Assembly (NCBI GenBank): GCA_033557465.1
Contig: CM066032.1
Location: 451,976,077 to 452,040,076 of the forward strand
Reading direction: 5' to 3'
Length of the DNA: 64,000 bases
Source of the DNA: Ichthyophis bannanicus
Lineage: Eukaryota; Chordata; Amphibia; Gymnophiona; Ichthyophiidae
A program made the translations under genes and the position numbers. Positions 41,525 through 52,900 of the stretch are shown here, piece after piece. Position 1 is the first letter of the stretch, and each line of letters opens with the position of its first letter. The notes under the pieces were generated by a model that worked only from the letters and a program-made list of their open reading frames with translations, searched no databases and had not been told where the DNA came from.

Positions 41525-41853
41525 ATAGGAGAATCTAAAAGCAGAAATTACTAGCAATAAAACTGTTGACAGTGTCAAAATGGAGTTAATTGCAAAGGAA
41601 AGAAATTACTGGAAAGCTGTTCTTTGTCATTTGGTAGAACGGAATCTGAGCTTTTGTAAAACTACAGAACAACTGCATGATTTTAATAGTGGACATTTCC
41701 TTGGTCAGGTTAACTGTTGGCAAAATGAGACCCTGTAATGAATGAACACCTGAGACGAATTAAGAAAAGAGAAATTGCTGATCATTAGCTCAGCAAAGAT
41801 ATCCAAAATGAATTGATTGCTAGAATGGGGAAGCACATCCTTCAAGCCATTTA
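41525..41853 (+). pseudogene. hAT/ZMYM1-like (DUF4371-type) relic
   Basis: Plus-strand pieces ERNYWKAVLCHLVERNLSF, NSGHFLGQVNCW, a broken MNEHLRRI-like segment and SAKISKMN resemble the N-terminal part of the DUF4371 domain in hAT-derived and ZMYM1-like proteins. There are stops near 41736 and 41788. It is only about 110 codons, so whether it came from a transposon or a processed gene copy is open. Confidence 0.5.
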
Positions 41854-41854
41854 T

Positions 41855-43689
41855 TTATTTGTATGCTTTTTCATTAGAATCAAAGTGGTTTACAAAGAAC
41901 AACAAGAATTACATGGAACTTAGTTAACATGAACTAAAGCACAGAATTGCATGTAACTTAGTATAAACATCTACTAATATCTCTCATGGAAACATCTGTA
42001 TTATCAGGTATAGAAGGGGACAAACAAGTTTGCAGATTATTTACATAGCGATGGGGTTATGGAGGGAATGCAAGGGAGGGTAAAAGCTGTGCGATCATCT
42101 AAGCACAAGTATGTACATTAACAGAGGAGAAATGTAATGGGTGAGACATAAGGGAATTTGCGATTTCGGATCCATGTTGATTCATGTTGGGCTGGTATCT
42201 GGGGGGTCATAGTCCTTGAAGTGTTCCATAAATAGCTGAGTTTTGAATTGCTTCTGAAAGGATGTGAGATCTGATATGCTTCTTAGTGAGTCGGGGAGGG
42301 AATTCCAAAGTATCTGTATGTAGAGCGAATGCTCTCCGGCATGTCAACTGGTTACTCTTTCTGATTTTGATGAGTATTAAAAAGTGTATTCTGTGAGCTG
42401 GTTTGTCTTTCCCTGTTATTTGGTGTCATTTGCAAGAGTGATTCTAGATGTGTGGCTGATAAGTTGTGATGCCTTGAATGTGATGGTTAGTATTTTGAAT
42501 TTGACTCTGCTATCTATGGGGAGCCAGTGTAATGAATGTAAGACTAGAGTAATGTGGTCATATCTTGGTGCTTTCTTGATTCTTGCTGCAGTGTGGAGGG
42601 CCATATGTAGCTGGTATATGGCTAGCTTTAAAAGACCCTGCAAGATGCTATTGCAAAAGTAAAGGTGGGGGAATATTATCACTTGCATTGCTGTATGGAA
42701 GTCCTTGGGATCTAGTAGGGACCTCAGGTGTTACATCATCTTCATCTTGTAATAGATAGCTCTTGTTGTGTTGGCAATGTGCGAGGATAGGTTAAACTTG
42801 GAGTCCAGTGTTATTCCAAGGTACTTGACCTCTTGCTTGACTTGCAGCACTGCATCTGCTATTTTTATAGTTGTCAGTGGGATGAAGGATTTTTCTTTTG
42901 TTGTGTAAAGGACTTCGGTCTTGCTATAGTTTATTGACAAACTGGGCTGTAAACCATTGGGTAACTTCCTCTGCAGGTGATAATCTGTTTAAGGTCGGGA
43001 TTTCTAATATTATATAGCATGTATAACATCACATCATCAGCATAAATGTGGTAGTATATGTTATGTTTCTTGAAAATGTTGCAAAATGATTGTATATATA
43101 TATTAAATAGCAGTGATGAAAGGGCCGAGTCTTGTGGGATTCTCTGCACTTGCTTTTCTGGGGTTGCCCAATTTTTACCTGTTGCATTCGGTCTGTTAAG
43201 TAAGATTTAAACCAGAGTAGTACAGTGCCATTGATGCTAATCTGCTGAAGTCTTATTATCAGGAGCCTGTGGTTGATAGTCAAAGGCTGCGGCAATGTCC
43301 AGGAAGAATAGTGTGAAGCTTGCTTTGGCTTTTAGATTCTTTTTATTAAGTTGTCTAATAAAGATGTCATGAGGGTCTCAACTTCATGGTGAGACTTAAA
43401 TCCGTGCTGCTGCGGATCCAAGGGTGCATGAATATCCAAATGATCCTATTGCTGCTTTTGGTCCACATTTTCAATTATTTTTGGTATAAAAGGGAGGCTT
43501 GATATCAGTCTATATGAGGTTGGACAGTTTTTGTCTAGAGAAGGAGTTTTTAGTATGGGCCGAATTGACGCTAGTTTAAGGTCTGAAGGCATGTAGCCCA
43601 TGGATAATGATGATTGTATTATCTTGAGGAGAAAGGGTGACATTTCAGGTCTTGTCATCTTGACCTAGCTTACTGAGCATGGTCAAGTG
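41855..43689 (-). pseudogene. L2-type LINE, RT part and 3' end
   Basis: Read on the minus strand: MTRPEMSPFLLKIIQSSLSM (43658), LKLASIRPILK, INGTVLLWFKSYLTDR, IYADDVMLYM (43050 area, catalytic Asp pair intact), INYSKTEVLY, VKYLGITLDSKF, and the thumb IKKAPRYDHITLVLHSLHWLP. The 3' tail (AAAT)n is at 41855. Multiple frameshifts. An LTR splits this copy; the upstream part is 45022-45890. Confidence 0.82.
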
Positions 43690-43693
43690 GGTA
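43690..43693. repeat. Target-site duplication of LTR C
   Basis: GGTA, matching 45022-45025. Removing one copy plus the LTR restores a plausible L2 reading (EEL... TYPLDHAQ). Confidence 0.55.
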
Positions 43694-45021
43694 TGTTGTA
43701 GTGTGTGAGACTAAGCCGGTCTTAGGCGGTTGCCTAGACCTGGGCATAGCCTGAAGTTGTGGAAATAAAGACACTGCAGTCGTGTCCAGAGTGAAAATTA
43801 AGGTTGGGTTTTATTCCCTTTCCCTTGAGGATGTCTTCAAATAAGGACAACACAAAAGAAACGGTTGCTTCACCGGTGCAAAGGATTCTTAACAAATAAT
43901 AATTATGCTTCTTTCCAGCAAATAAAGTCCATCACATTCAAAATGTGTAAAACACAATTCCTTTCTTTCTCCTTTCTTAACAGAGAGACTCTGTCATCAG
44001 CTATACCTAAAGCACATTCCATGGGCTCAGGGATGTTTTCTGGGCTATAGCTTTCCCACTGCATAGGGCCAGGACCTGGTCCTGTGTATGGGCACTGAGC
44101 CCCTGTGAAGCTGCTCTCAGAGCCTTGCCCTTGGGAAACTTCAGCTGCTGTGAGTTGGAGCTGCTTTTGGGTGTCACAGATAGCAGGAGCTGCGCTGGGG
44201 ATTGCCTCCCACGTCTTCTGCCAGTAAGGATTCTCTAGCCTGTTGTAAGCCTGGCTTCTCCCACGGGGACCCACTTCTCTCCCTTTACCAAAGACAGGGT
44301 ACTTATCTCTTTCCGTGGAGAAGATGGTTTCAAGCCCTTCTGCTTCCAGCCAAGGCTTTTTCTCTGCCTTGCACACTGCTTTCCTCTGTGAACACCAGTT
44401 ACTGTGTTTAGCTGAATAAAACTCACTTCCTGCCTTCAGTGAGCTTCCCTGGATGTGACCTTTGCTCTCTGTTGGCTTGGCTGTTTGCCTCGGTACGAGG
44501 ACCCCTCTGACTGGGAAGACTTTGTCACTGTCTTTCTTAGCTCTCCCGGGTTTATCAGCATGCCTTTCTTCAGCCCTGGTTCTCCAAGGGAACGTGTCTT
44601 TCTGTAACTGCTTTGGAGTTCTTGTCTCACCTTCTCTCTGAGACTGACCTCTCAAACTCCTGGGCTGCACTTCAGTCCTAGCTCTCCAAGCCTGCCTGGA
44701 ACTGCAGTCAGACTTCCTTTGGTCTCTGCTTTCCTCCTCAAACTCAAACTCCTGCTCCAGCCCTAGTCCAGGCTCCTGCTTGAGCTCTCCGTCTCTCTCA
44801 AGTTCCAGCTTGGGCTCTCGCTCAATTTCCAGCCTGCTCTGTTGGCTTTCCCACCTGTTTTTATCTCTCTGCTCATCAAACGTAGAACATGAGTCTGGCT
44901 CCAGGTGAGCCTGATTGGAACCCTGAATTCTTACTGTGTCACTAAAGCCATGAGGAAAGTTTGTTTCCCTTTTCCCTGCCTCTCTGCATTGTGAATGCTG
45001 CAACTGCCCACGTGGCTATAA
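43694..45021 (-). repeat. Solo LTR C of a Ty3/gypsy relative, protein-coding
   Basis: In minus orientation it runs from TTATAGCC (45021) to CACTACAACA (43694), about 1.33 kb, inside an antisense L2, with GGTA on both sides. The first bases are TT rather than TG. AATAAA is read at about 43808. It encodes a 366-residue frame analogous to the LTR frames of elements A and B. No internal gag or pol is present. Confidence 0.7.
43903..45003 (-). CDS. LTR-encoded charged protein (element C)
   Basis: 366 residues, uninterrupted, from MQHSQCREAGKRE. Very rich in Glu, Arg, Lys, Gln and Ser, with acidic repeats (LEIEREPKLELERDGELKQE; LGLEQEFEFEEESRD). Near the end NIPEPMECALGIADD matches element A's NTEPMECSLVTTEEE. 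In A and B the equivalent frame is fused in frame to pol. Here it stands alone in a solo LTR, so it could only be made from a transcript starting in the LTR or outside. Function unknown. I see no signal peptide, membrane segment or known fold. Confidence 0.55.
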   Translation of the reverse strand: MQHSQCREAGKRETNFPHGFSDTVRIQGSNQAHLEPDSCSTFDEQRDKNRWESQQSRLEIEREPKLELERDGELKQEPGLGLEQEFEFEEESRDQRKSDCSSRQAWRARTEVQPRSLRGQSQREGETRTPKQLQKDTFPWRTRAEERHADKPGRAKKDSDKVFPVRGVLVPRQTAKPTESKGHIQGSSLKAGSEFYSAKHSNWCSQRKAVCKAEKKPWLEAEGLETIFSTERDKYPVFGKGREVGPRGRSQAYNRLENPYWQKTWEAIPSAAPAICDTQKQLQLTAAEVSQGQGSESSFTGAQCPYTGPGPGPMQWESYSPENIPEPMECALGIADDRVSLLRKEKERNCVLHILNVMDFICWKEA

Positions 45022-45890
45022 GGTAAGCTCTTCTTTTATATTACTCTCTAATATTTCAGGGTCTGTACTATCTTCCTCATGACAGATAAGCTCTTCTTTT
45101 ATGTTACTCTTTAATGTTTCAGGCTTAGTGCTGTCTAGCTCATGACAAGTGTTAAGAATAGATATGATTTCCTCAAGGTGTTTTTTGCTGATTTGTATGA
45201 ATTTGCACCAAGACTTTTCAATGGAATTACCTATTGATGGGTAGGAATTAGTCATCTTTGGTAACTTAACCTTGCTTTCAAAGTCTTTGACTAATACTTG
45301 TGGACTGATGTCAGGCTTCCCCTTCTAGCACTGTGGAGTTACTAAGGTTTTCATAATATCGAAGAGCTCTCTAGGTCGATTTACCGATTTCATGATAATT
45401 CTTGTGTGATATCCCTTCTTCTGCTGGTTAATGCTGTTATGATATTCCCTAAGCTTCGCAAAAAATAGTTACTGGTCTTGAAATAGTTGGTTTTTCTTCC
45501 ATCTTCTTTCTATCTTTCTAAGTTGTTTCCTAATTGATCTAAGCTCATGCATGAACCATGTGGAGTTGACTTTTGGATTTTATTTATTTATTTATTTAAT
45601 TCTCTTATATACCGTGCTATTCTGCATCAGTGGATTCTCTTAAGGTTTCTCCTTTTGGCTGATGCTTTTTTTTTAATAGTTTTATTCCAGTTTCCTAAGA
45701 TATCGTTGATGTCGGTGAGGTCAGTGTTGAGATTTGATATTGTATTCTTCAGAAAGGACTCTTTATTGAATGGTCGGAACAGGCATACAGGTGATTATGA
45801 ATATTTGTTTGCTTCTAAGTATGTCAATCATGAGCAGTGGGAGTATCCTCTGACCCATGGCAGGAAGAGAGGTGCTTAATGATACAGTAT
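45022..45890 (-). pseudogene. L2-type LINE, upstream part
   Basis: Minus-strand pieces: LNTDLTDINDILGNWNK, ELRSIRKQLRKIERRWKKNQ, LREYHNSIN, VNRPRELFDIMKTL, and at 45016-45255 MTNSYPSIGNSIEKS with a duplicated SNIKEELICHEEDSTDPEIL-type repeat. This is the region between endonuclease and RT. It joins 43689 once LTR C is removed. A short L2 tail is inserted at about 45580-45645. Confidence 0.7.
45580..45645 (-). repeat. L2 3' tail fragment
   Basis: (TTTA)n followed by TTCTCTTATATACCGTGCTA is the reverse complement of the L2 end seen at 62040-62085 and 39890-39947. Inserted in the antisense L2. Confidence 0.7.
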
Positions 45891-45999
45891 AAAGCATGGT
45901 ACGCATGCATGATGTCTTTGCGTAAATCTTGATAAATCTGGAAAAATACAGACTTTAGAACCTAGAAACAACTTATTAATATTGCATAAATACATTTGA

Positions 46000-47035
46000 T
46001 TTGGAGTTCGACTATAACACTATTTTCAGAATGTGGCTATCAAGGTGGTGCTCTGGGTGACTACTTCCAGGGAGGACTCCAGAAACTCCATGAGATTGTC
46101 ACAGAGTTCTCTTGATCACCTGGAGGAACACCCCCCCCCCCCTTCGCCCCCAAGCAACAAATACTGAGCCCTAAGCAGAGGAGGGAGTGATTTAGAAGCC
46201 ATGCCTAGTATCTCAGTCAGATATTTCTTGACCATGTCCACAAGAGAAATGAGGGGAGACCTAAGAAAGTTCAAAAATCTAAGGTTATTCCAGAAAACTT
46301 GGTTCTCCAAGTATTCCATCCAATGATGGGCAAGATTTTTGTTCTTTGCAAAGGTTTCCCAAGAACTTGAACTGTGATGACCTTGGGCTCCAGCACATCA
46401 CACCTGGCAGCCTGTTGTTCCAACACTAGGATATGCTCAACCACAGACACAATGGTTAAATCACACACAAATTGAGAAGAAAGAACTTGTATTGAGGAGT
46501 TAAGCCCCCTGTATGGCATCCCAGAGTGACTCCATAGTCACAACACCCGGTCTTGAAACCTCTGCTGAAACAGCCCAGAAGTGGTCTCTCCCTCCCCTGT
46601 GCAATCTCACTCAGTTTACCAGAGAAGGTCCAAACACGCCATAGAATTCCCTTCCACAAGGGGGAAGGACACGACTACAGGGGAGTCTCCTGGCAGGGAG
46701 ATGCCAACAACCACTTTGGTATGGGAGTCCTCCAACCTCCCTGCAAACCCAGTGCTTCCGGGTCTTGGAGGTGCCATGCATGTAATAGGGCTCAACGAAG
46801 CCCCTCCACTGTTGCCCATAGCATGTCCGACGGGCTGGCCCTGGGAAGGAACAACTGAGGAGCTGGCAGGAGCACAGAAGGCATCGAGGATCATCTGACA
46901 GAAAGTCTGGGAAGTGGTACCATCCAGGAATACAGCCTCCCCTTCCCCTTCCTTTTTTCCATCGCTAAGGCAAAGGTAACCGCCACCGGCAAACTTAGAG
47001 TAATTCTGAGTGTCCCGCAGGTGCATCTGATTACA
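46000..47035 (-). pseudogene. L1-type ORF1 relic (Tx1-like)
   Basis: Minus-strand frame 46116-46319 reads YLENQVFWNNLRFLNFLRSP, then LISLVDMVKKYLTEILGM and LPPLLRAQYLL, the conserved core of Tx1/L1 ORF1. Further upstream (46616-47026) is a low-complexity N-terminal part. The downstream piece LMEFLESSLEVVTQSTT is in another frame. A run of 13 C lies at about 46129. Confidence 0.65.
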
Positions 47036-47039
47036 GGGC

Positions 47040-47424
47040 CATTTTGGATCACATGGTCTCTTTGTATGCTATTTATTATACCAGCTTTGTGCGGGTAAGC
47101 TCATATTTTTCATATGTTTTGTAAAATATCGACAAATATATTTGATCACAGCCAGACTGAAGCGGGGTATAATAACTCTTTTGAATGATATCTGGTTCAA
47201 TTAGCGTTATATTCAATAGCCATTTTGTTGCCTTTTTATACTCATTTTTTTCAAATTGCTTTTATAACACCTGATTGTTTTCCTTTCTCTTTATTGCCAG
47301 ATTTAAACTGTAGATAATGGTCTTCCAGTTATGCTAAGTAGCTGTATACTCTTCTAATATTCTGCTTTTGGCTTCATATTCTTTTTATATATAGTTTCTG
47401 ATTGTACTGTGTCTAGTTTGTCTG
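47040..47424. other. No recognisable feature
   Basis: AT-rich sequence with no open frame of note and no repeat I recognise. Confidence 0.4.
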
Positions 47425-47535
47425 TCTTGATTAGATTGTAAGACCTACGAGCAGGGACTGTCGTCTATATGTTTTTGTACAGCACTGCATATGCCTTGTA
47501 GTGCTTTATAAGTGATTAATAGTAGTAGTAGTAAA
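47425..47535 (+). repeat. Short retroposon end with (TAG)n tail
   Basis: TTGTAAGACCTACGAGCAGG, TACAGCACTGCATATGCCTT and GTGATTAATAGTAGTAGTAG. It is the same family as the reverse complement of 33143-33262. Confidence 0.65.
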
Positions 47536-47739
47536 CGTGATCAAAGTAGAATATGTTGATCTCATCATAAGGTTTTTAGTGAGCGACTGTTTATGATTTT
47601 TTGGTGGTCTGGTATGGCTTTTTCAATTGCCGTTTGAGATACGATTAGATCACCACTCTTTGCATATATGATATTATGTGTATTCCTTTTGAAGACACTA
47701 TAAATAATTGAGCACTTTACCAGACCAACTAAAACTATT

Positions 47740-48442
47740 ATCCCACGCTATTGACCCGATTCTGTTCCTGACGTAGATCACCTTTGCACTCTGGGCTGAC
47801 CTGGACGTACAAAGGAGATCGCGATTCTGATCCTGAGAGGCATGTCTAACTCCGCGGGATCAGAATCACGAAAAACATGTACATGCAGGCTGGGACTGGG
47901 ATTCAGCCCGGACTGCACGTACAGCAAAGCCCAACTAACTCAGTCAGGGCATTTAAATGGAGCCATGGCGTCATGTTGTCATGGCACTGCGGTTCCATTT
48001 AAATGCCGCGATACCAGTCGCCTGCTAAATAGTTAATTCCTCGCAGCCTAACCCCTGATCCAGCCTCCTAAGGCCAGGATCGGGCTGTGGAAAATTAACT
48101 TTTGCCCCCCCCCCCAGCCTCTTCCGCACCCTGGAGCTGCCGAAAGAACACGTCCAGGAAAGTTATTCCACCCAGACATTTTCCTGGCCCTGGACATATA
48201 GGGCCAACATCAGAATCAGCCCTGTACATCCAGGGCCGGCGACCGCCTACTGCCCGCCCACTCTCCGCCCCCATATAACTTCACTGCATAACCAGTGGGG
48301 AATTTATAGAGGGGTAGGAGCCAGCATGAATAGCAGGGATGGACATCAGGTTGGGACGTCCATCCACGCTATTCGTGCCTCAGAATAACCCCCTATGTGT
48401 TTTATTATACTCTTAACTAAGGCTGTTTATAGATAACTTTGA
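47740..48442. other. GC-richer block with inverted repeats, probably a non-autonomous DNA element
   Basis: Contains GCATTTAAATGGAGCC and an inverted partner GGTTCCATTTAAATGC (about 47950-48007), and a stem formed by GCATGAATAGC...GGATGGAC with GTCCATCC...GCTATTCGTGC (about 48323-48376). A run of C lies at about 48104. No protein-coding signal; the frame at 47842-48036 is probably chance. Confidence 0.45.
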
Positions 48443-48446
48443 GCCT
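48443..48446. repeat. Target-site duplication of element B, left copy
   Basis: GCCT, identical to 55225-55228. The 4-bp length is typical of Ty3/gypsy integration. Confidence 0.75.
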
Positions 48447-49983
48447 TGTCAGACGGCTGCCTAGGGTGAGAACTTACACAATCTTGACGATGCATATATT
48501 CATATGATTCTTGCAAGGTATTGTGGGTATTGTAGTTCATTCACTCCCAAACACAGCTGATGACAATAATTTGAGTTGTGAAACCAAGTGGTAAGATCAA
48601 TAAAATACTTCTTTTATTGATGGGGTTTAATTTACCCAGCACATGTATGCTTGATAGCACTATAAATGAGGTTACTTGCTTGCAGTGTTTAAAATGGATA
48701 ACAAAAAGTCACAAAGTAAACCAGAAACAACCTTCAGCTTGTCAGGCAATTAGCTAATGTTTTCTTAGCAAGTAATTACCAAATACAAAGGCACAAAGTA
48801 AAGAATAAACTTTGCTGGTTAGGTTAACTTCTGCTTATTTTCCACGCCGATCTCAGCAGTGATTCTCCCTTGCTCACACACACAATCAGATGCAGCCCTA
48901 ATTACTATCAATGGACCAGCTGAAAGCCTTTAGCTGGCTGGCTGCTACTGTGTGAGCCCAAATCCTGCTTTAAGAGCTGTTTGCAGTGGAAATAAAGAAC
49001 AAAGTTAGGTTTCTTTGTGATGGCTGATGTGTTTGCTCCTAGAAAACTAGCAATAGCATTTAGATAAAGAACAGTCCATGTAAATAGTTTTCATCTGCTG
49101 TATTTCCCCCTGCATCAACAATCATAGGGTCAATATCATACATTGGCACAGATGAGTCTTTCATTAAGGCACTATCATGAGAATGCTTATTCCCTTGCTG
49201 CCATTCTCTATTATAGATAGGGTCTGGATCAGTGTTCATACCTGAGCCTCTCCTGCTATCATTATTCCTCTCTGTATAGCCTGGCCAATATGTAATCCAA
49301 TTCTGATGTCCAGCCTTCCAATCTTGATCCCTGGACACTGGATCTCCTCTCACATACCTTCTGGCCTTGGTCTGAAAGTCCCTTCCACATGCAGTCTTCT
49401 CTCTTCCAGGTAGCCACTGGTGATTCCTATCTCTGCCACTCCATTCCTCTGGCTGAATCCAGTCCAATGGACTCTGCTGGCTTTTGGAATACCTCCCAGT
49501 ATGAGTACTGCCTTGGAATCTCCCAGACCTTCCAATGGCCTTTCTTCTCTTCCTTCCAGAGAGTTTCCTTCTCTCTCTATCTGCTTGGCTTGGCTTCTGT
49601 TTCTCCAGGTGATACTGGTGCTTGTAGCTGTTGCTGTCTCTGTATCTCTTCCTCCCTCTGTAGCTGTTATCTGAAGAATAAGCTCTATTCTTATTCTTTC
49701 CTAATGTGTGCTGCTCCCTAACACAGCGCAGCTGTGTTGAATCAGGCCCTGCCCTTTGAGATGAGTGCTTAGGGATTACCTCATAGCTCTCTTGATTGCA
49801 CACACATTCTCTCACTTCAGCCCCTCTCATGGCTGCTGGAAACCTGGTGCATTCTGGGACTGGTAGTCTTTTATGTGAAAACTCTGTTTTCTTGCTTCTA
49901 CCAGAACTGACAGGTCGCTTGTTCAGAGTCACATCACCTTTTCTATAGCTCCTACCTGAGCTATGATAAGCTTCCTTATCACA
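48447..49983 (-). repeat. 3' LTR of element B
   Basis: Reads TGTGATAAGG... to ...GTCTGACA on the minus strand. A polyadenylation signal AATAAA is at 48613-48618. The U3 part encodes the last 307 residues of the polyprotein. Confidence 0.92.
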
Positions 49984-52900
49984 TACCCCCCTGCTTAAGT
50001 TATTACGGACTGGTTTTACTGGTGAAACTTCTTCTCTACAGTCCGTAATACGGGAAAGTGCATCCGCATTCTTGTGTAACTTCCCGGCACGATGTTCAAC
50101 CTGAAAATCAAACGCCTGTAAGGCCATGTACCAGCGTGTCAACCTGGCATTGTGGTTCTTCATTTGCTGCAACCACTTAAGTGGGGCATGGTCCGTGACC
50201 AACTGGAACTTTCTCCCTGTAAGGTAAAACCTTAACGCCTCCACTGACCACTTGATAGCCAAACACTCTTTTTCTATCGTGGAATACTTTTGTTCAGCCA
50301 GTGACAACTTCCTGCTCAGGTACATCACAGGATGCTCCTCCCCATCATGGCACTGGGATAGGACTGCTCCTAGCCCTACATCCGATGCATCGGTTTGAAC
50401 CAGAAAGGGTTTCTTGAAGTCTACTCCTTTCAGTACCGGTCCTGTACACAATTTTTCTTTTAATACTGAAAACGCTTTTTCAGCTTCTGGTGTCCACTTT
50501 ATCTGGTTTGGACAATTCTTTCGCAGCATATCCGTGAAAATGGCACTTTTCTCTGCGAATTGCGGTATAAACCGGCGGTAGTATCCAATAAGTCCTAAGA
50601 AACTTCTTAGTTGTTTCTTGGTTGTTGGAGGAGGAAAATTCCTGATGCTATCTATTTTGCTTAATAGAGGTTTAATTTTTCCTCTTCCCACTAGGTGGCC
50701 TAGGTATTTTACCTCCCTATTTGCAAAGGCACACTTCTTCGGGTTTAAAGTGATTCCCGCTTGCTTCATAGAGCACAAGACTGCCCTGATCCTCTTCAAA
50801 TGCTCCGCCCAGGTGTTACTATGGATTATGACATCATCCATGTATGCAAAAGCATAACTTTGGTGGGGTCGAAGTACCTGATCCACTAACCTTTGGCAGG
50901 TAGCCGCTGCTCCATGCAGTCCGAAAGGCATCCTCTTGAACTGGAAAAGGCCAACGGGGGTGCTGAACGCAGTCTTCGGCTTCGACTCCCTGGTGAGAGG
51001 GATTTGCCAATATCCTTTTGTCATATCAAGGGTGGTTAAGTATTGAGCCTGTCCCAGCTGGTCTAACAGCTCCTCAATTCTTGGCATTGGATATGCATCA
51101 AAAACTGATATGGCGTTTACCTGCCGGAAGTCAATACAAAATCTTAAGGATCCATCAGGCTTCGGCACCAGGACTATGGGGCTATTCCAAGGACTCTTTG
51201 ACTCTTCTATTACCCCCATGTCCAACATCTCCTGGACTTGTGCCACTACCTCCTGTCTTTTGGCTTCAGGCAAGCGGTATGGCCTTTGACGAACCAATTT
51301 CCCAGGTGGAGTTATTATTTCATGGGCCACCAAATGGGTCTCCCCAGGTATGGGTGTCAACACATCTGGGAATTCCTTAAGCAACTTCCTAATTTCTTCC
51401 TGTTGTACCATTGTCAGGTCCTCACCTATTTGGGGTTCTGATCTTTCTTTACAATCAGATACCTGGGGTCCCAAATCTTCCTCTTCACTCACCTCCCTCT
51501 CTTGGGCACAGGTGGCAGCTAAGCTTTTAACCCCTTTGACATCAGTAGAACCAAAACCTTTGGCTCCACGTTCAGAATTCTCTAGGGATGTGACCTCCTC
51601 CACAGGTGGAAAACCCAGCCTCTCACAGATCAATTGGGCAATTTTATCTCCTGTCTTCACATGATACTCATTCTGTCCAAAGTTAAACAACAGAACTTTA
51701 ATATTGCCCCTGTAATCGGGATCAATTACTCCCGCACCCACATCGATGAAATATTTAAGGGCTAATCCGGACCTTGGGGCTACTCTCCCATAACATCCAA
51801 TTGGTATTTCCACTTGGAGACCGGTGTCAACCAGGGCTCTCCCTTGGCTAGGTACAATCACATTTTCTATGCTGCACAGGTCAAACCCAGCAGACTGAGG
51901 GGTTGCCCGCCTAGGAGCTTGGGCCTTCTCAGAGACCTTATGGTACTTTAGGACGAATATCTGCTTTGGGGTAGCTTGGTCTTCTGGACGCTTAACCATC
52001 TTTTTAGCTGGGGTCTGAGGACTTCCAAATAAAGGCCCGGGAGCTACTACCATTAAACCTTCTCCCTCCTTTTTTCCTAGTCCTTCCACTAGACCCTGCT
52101 TAAATCTTGGCCAGTCTCTTCCTAGAACCAAATCAAAGGGTAGCCTAGGCACCACTGCTAATAGGACTTCCTCTTGTTCCCCCAGGCACTTAACCTTAAA
52201 CCTATAGGTGGGATATGATGTTGCAGCACCATGAATGCATCTGATGTGAACTTGGCTTTCAGGGGTTCTAGGCACAAATCTTTCTTGGGCCTCTATCCTC
52301 TTCCAAAGCCTTTTTGACATCATACTCTGGTCTGCCCCAGAGTCTAATAATGCATTTGTGGTAATTCCTTGCACATCAACCATCAAAAGAAATCCTTCCT
52401 TGGGTTGTTTTAAATCCAGACCCATTAAACTAGTGTGTGTCTGGCATCTCTTCTCTAAGTGTCCCACTTTTCCACACTTGAAACATTTCTTTCTATTCCA
52501 CTGTGTCATCTGGTTTGATACAGTACATTCATTTTCTGAAACATTCTTAATTATTCCTTTTTCTGATACAGCACATCTAGCCTCAGCATCCATCTTTAGA
52601 GGGCCACCCATTCTATGGCAAGCCTGCGTGGCTTCCAAGAATCTCTCTGCTAGCATGGTTGCCTCTCCAAGATTTTGGCAATTTTGCTGTATAAGAAAAA
52701 CATTCAAATCTTTAGGTACCCCAAGCATAAATTGTTCCAGCATTATAATATCTAATAACATTTCTACTGTCTTTTGCTCAGGCTCCAACCATTTTACAGC
52801 TAAACTTCTGATTCTCTGACTCAGAGCCCTGGGTGTCTCACCCACTTTCAATGTAACAGCTCTAAACATTCGCCTATACTCTGAAATAGACAACCCTAGG

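Noticed and set aside
49389..49721. Plus-strand open frame of 110 codons inside LTR B (and its copy at 54630-54962)
   Set aside because: Antisense to the LTR-encoded frame, identical in both LTRs only because the LTRs are identical; no recognised domain.
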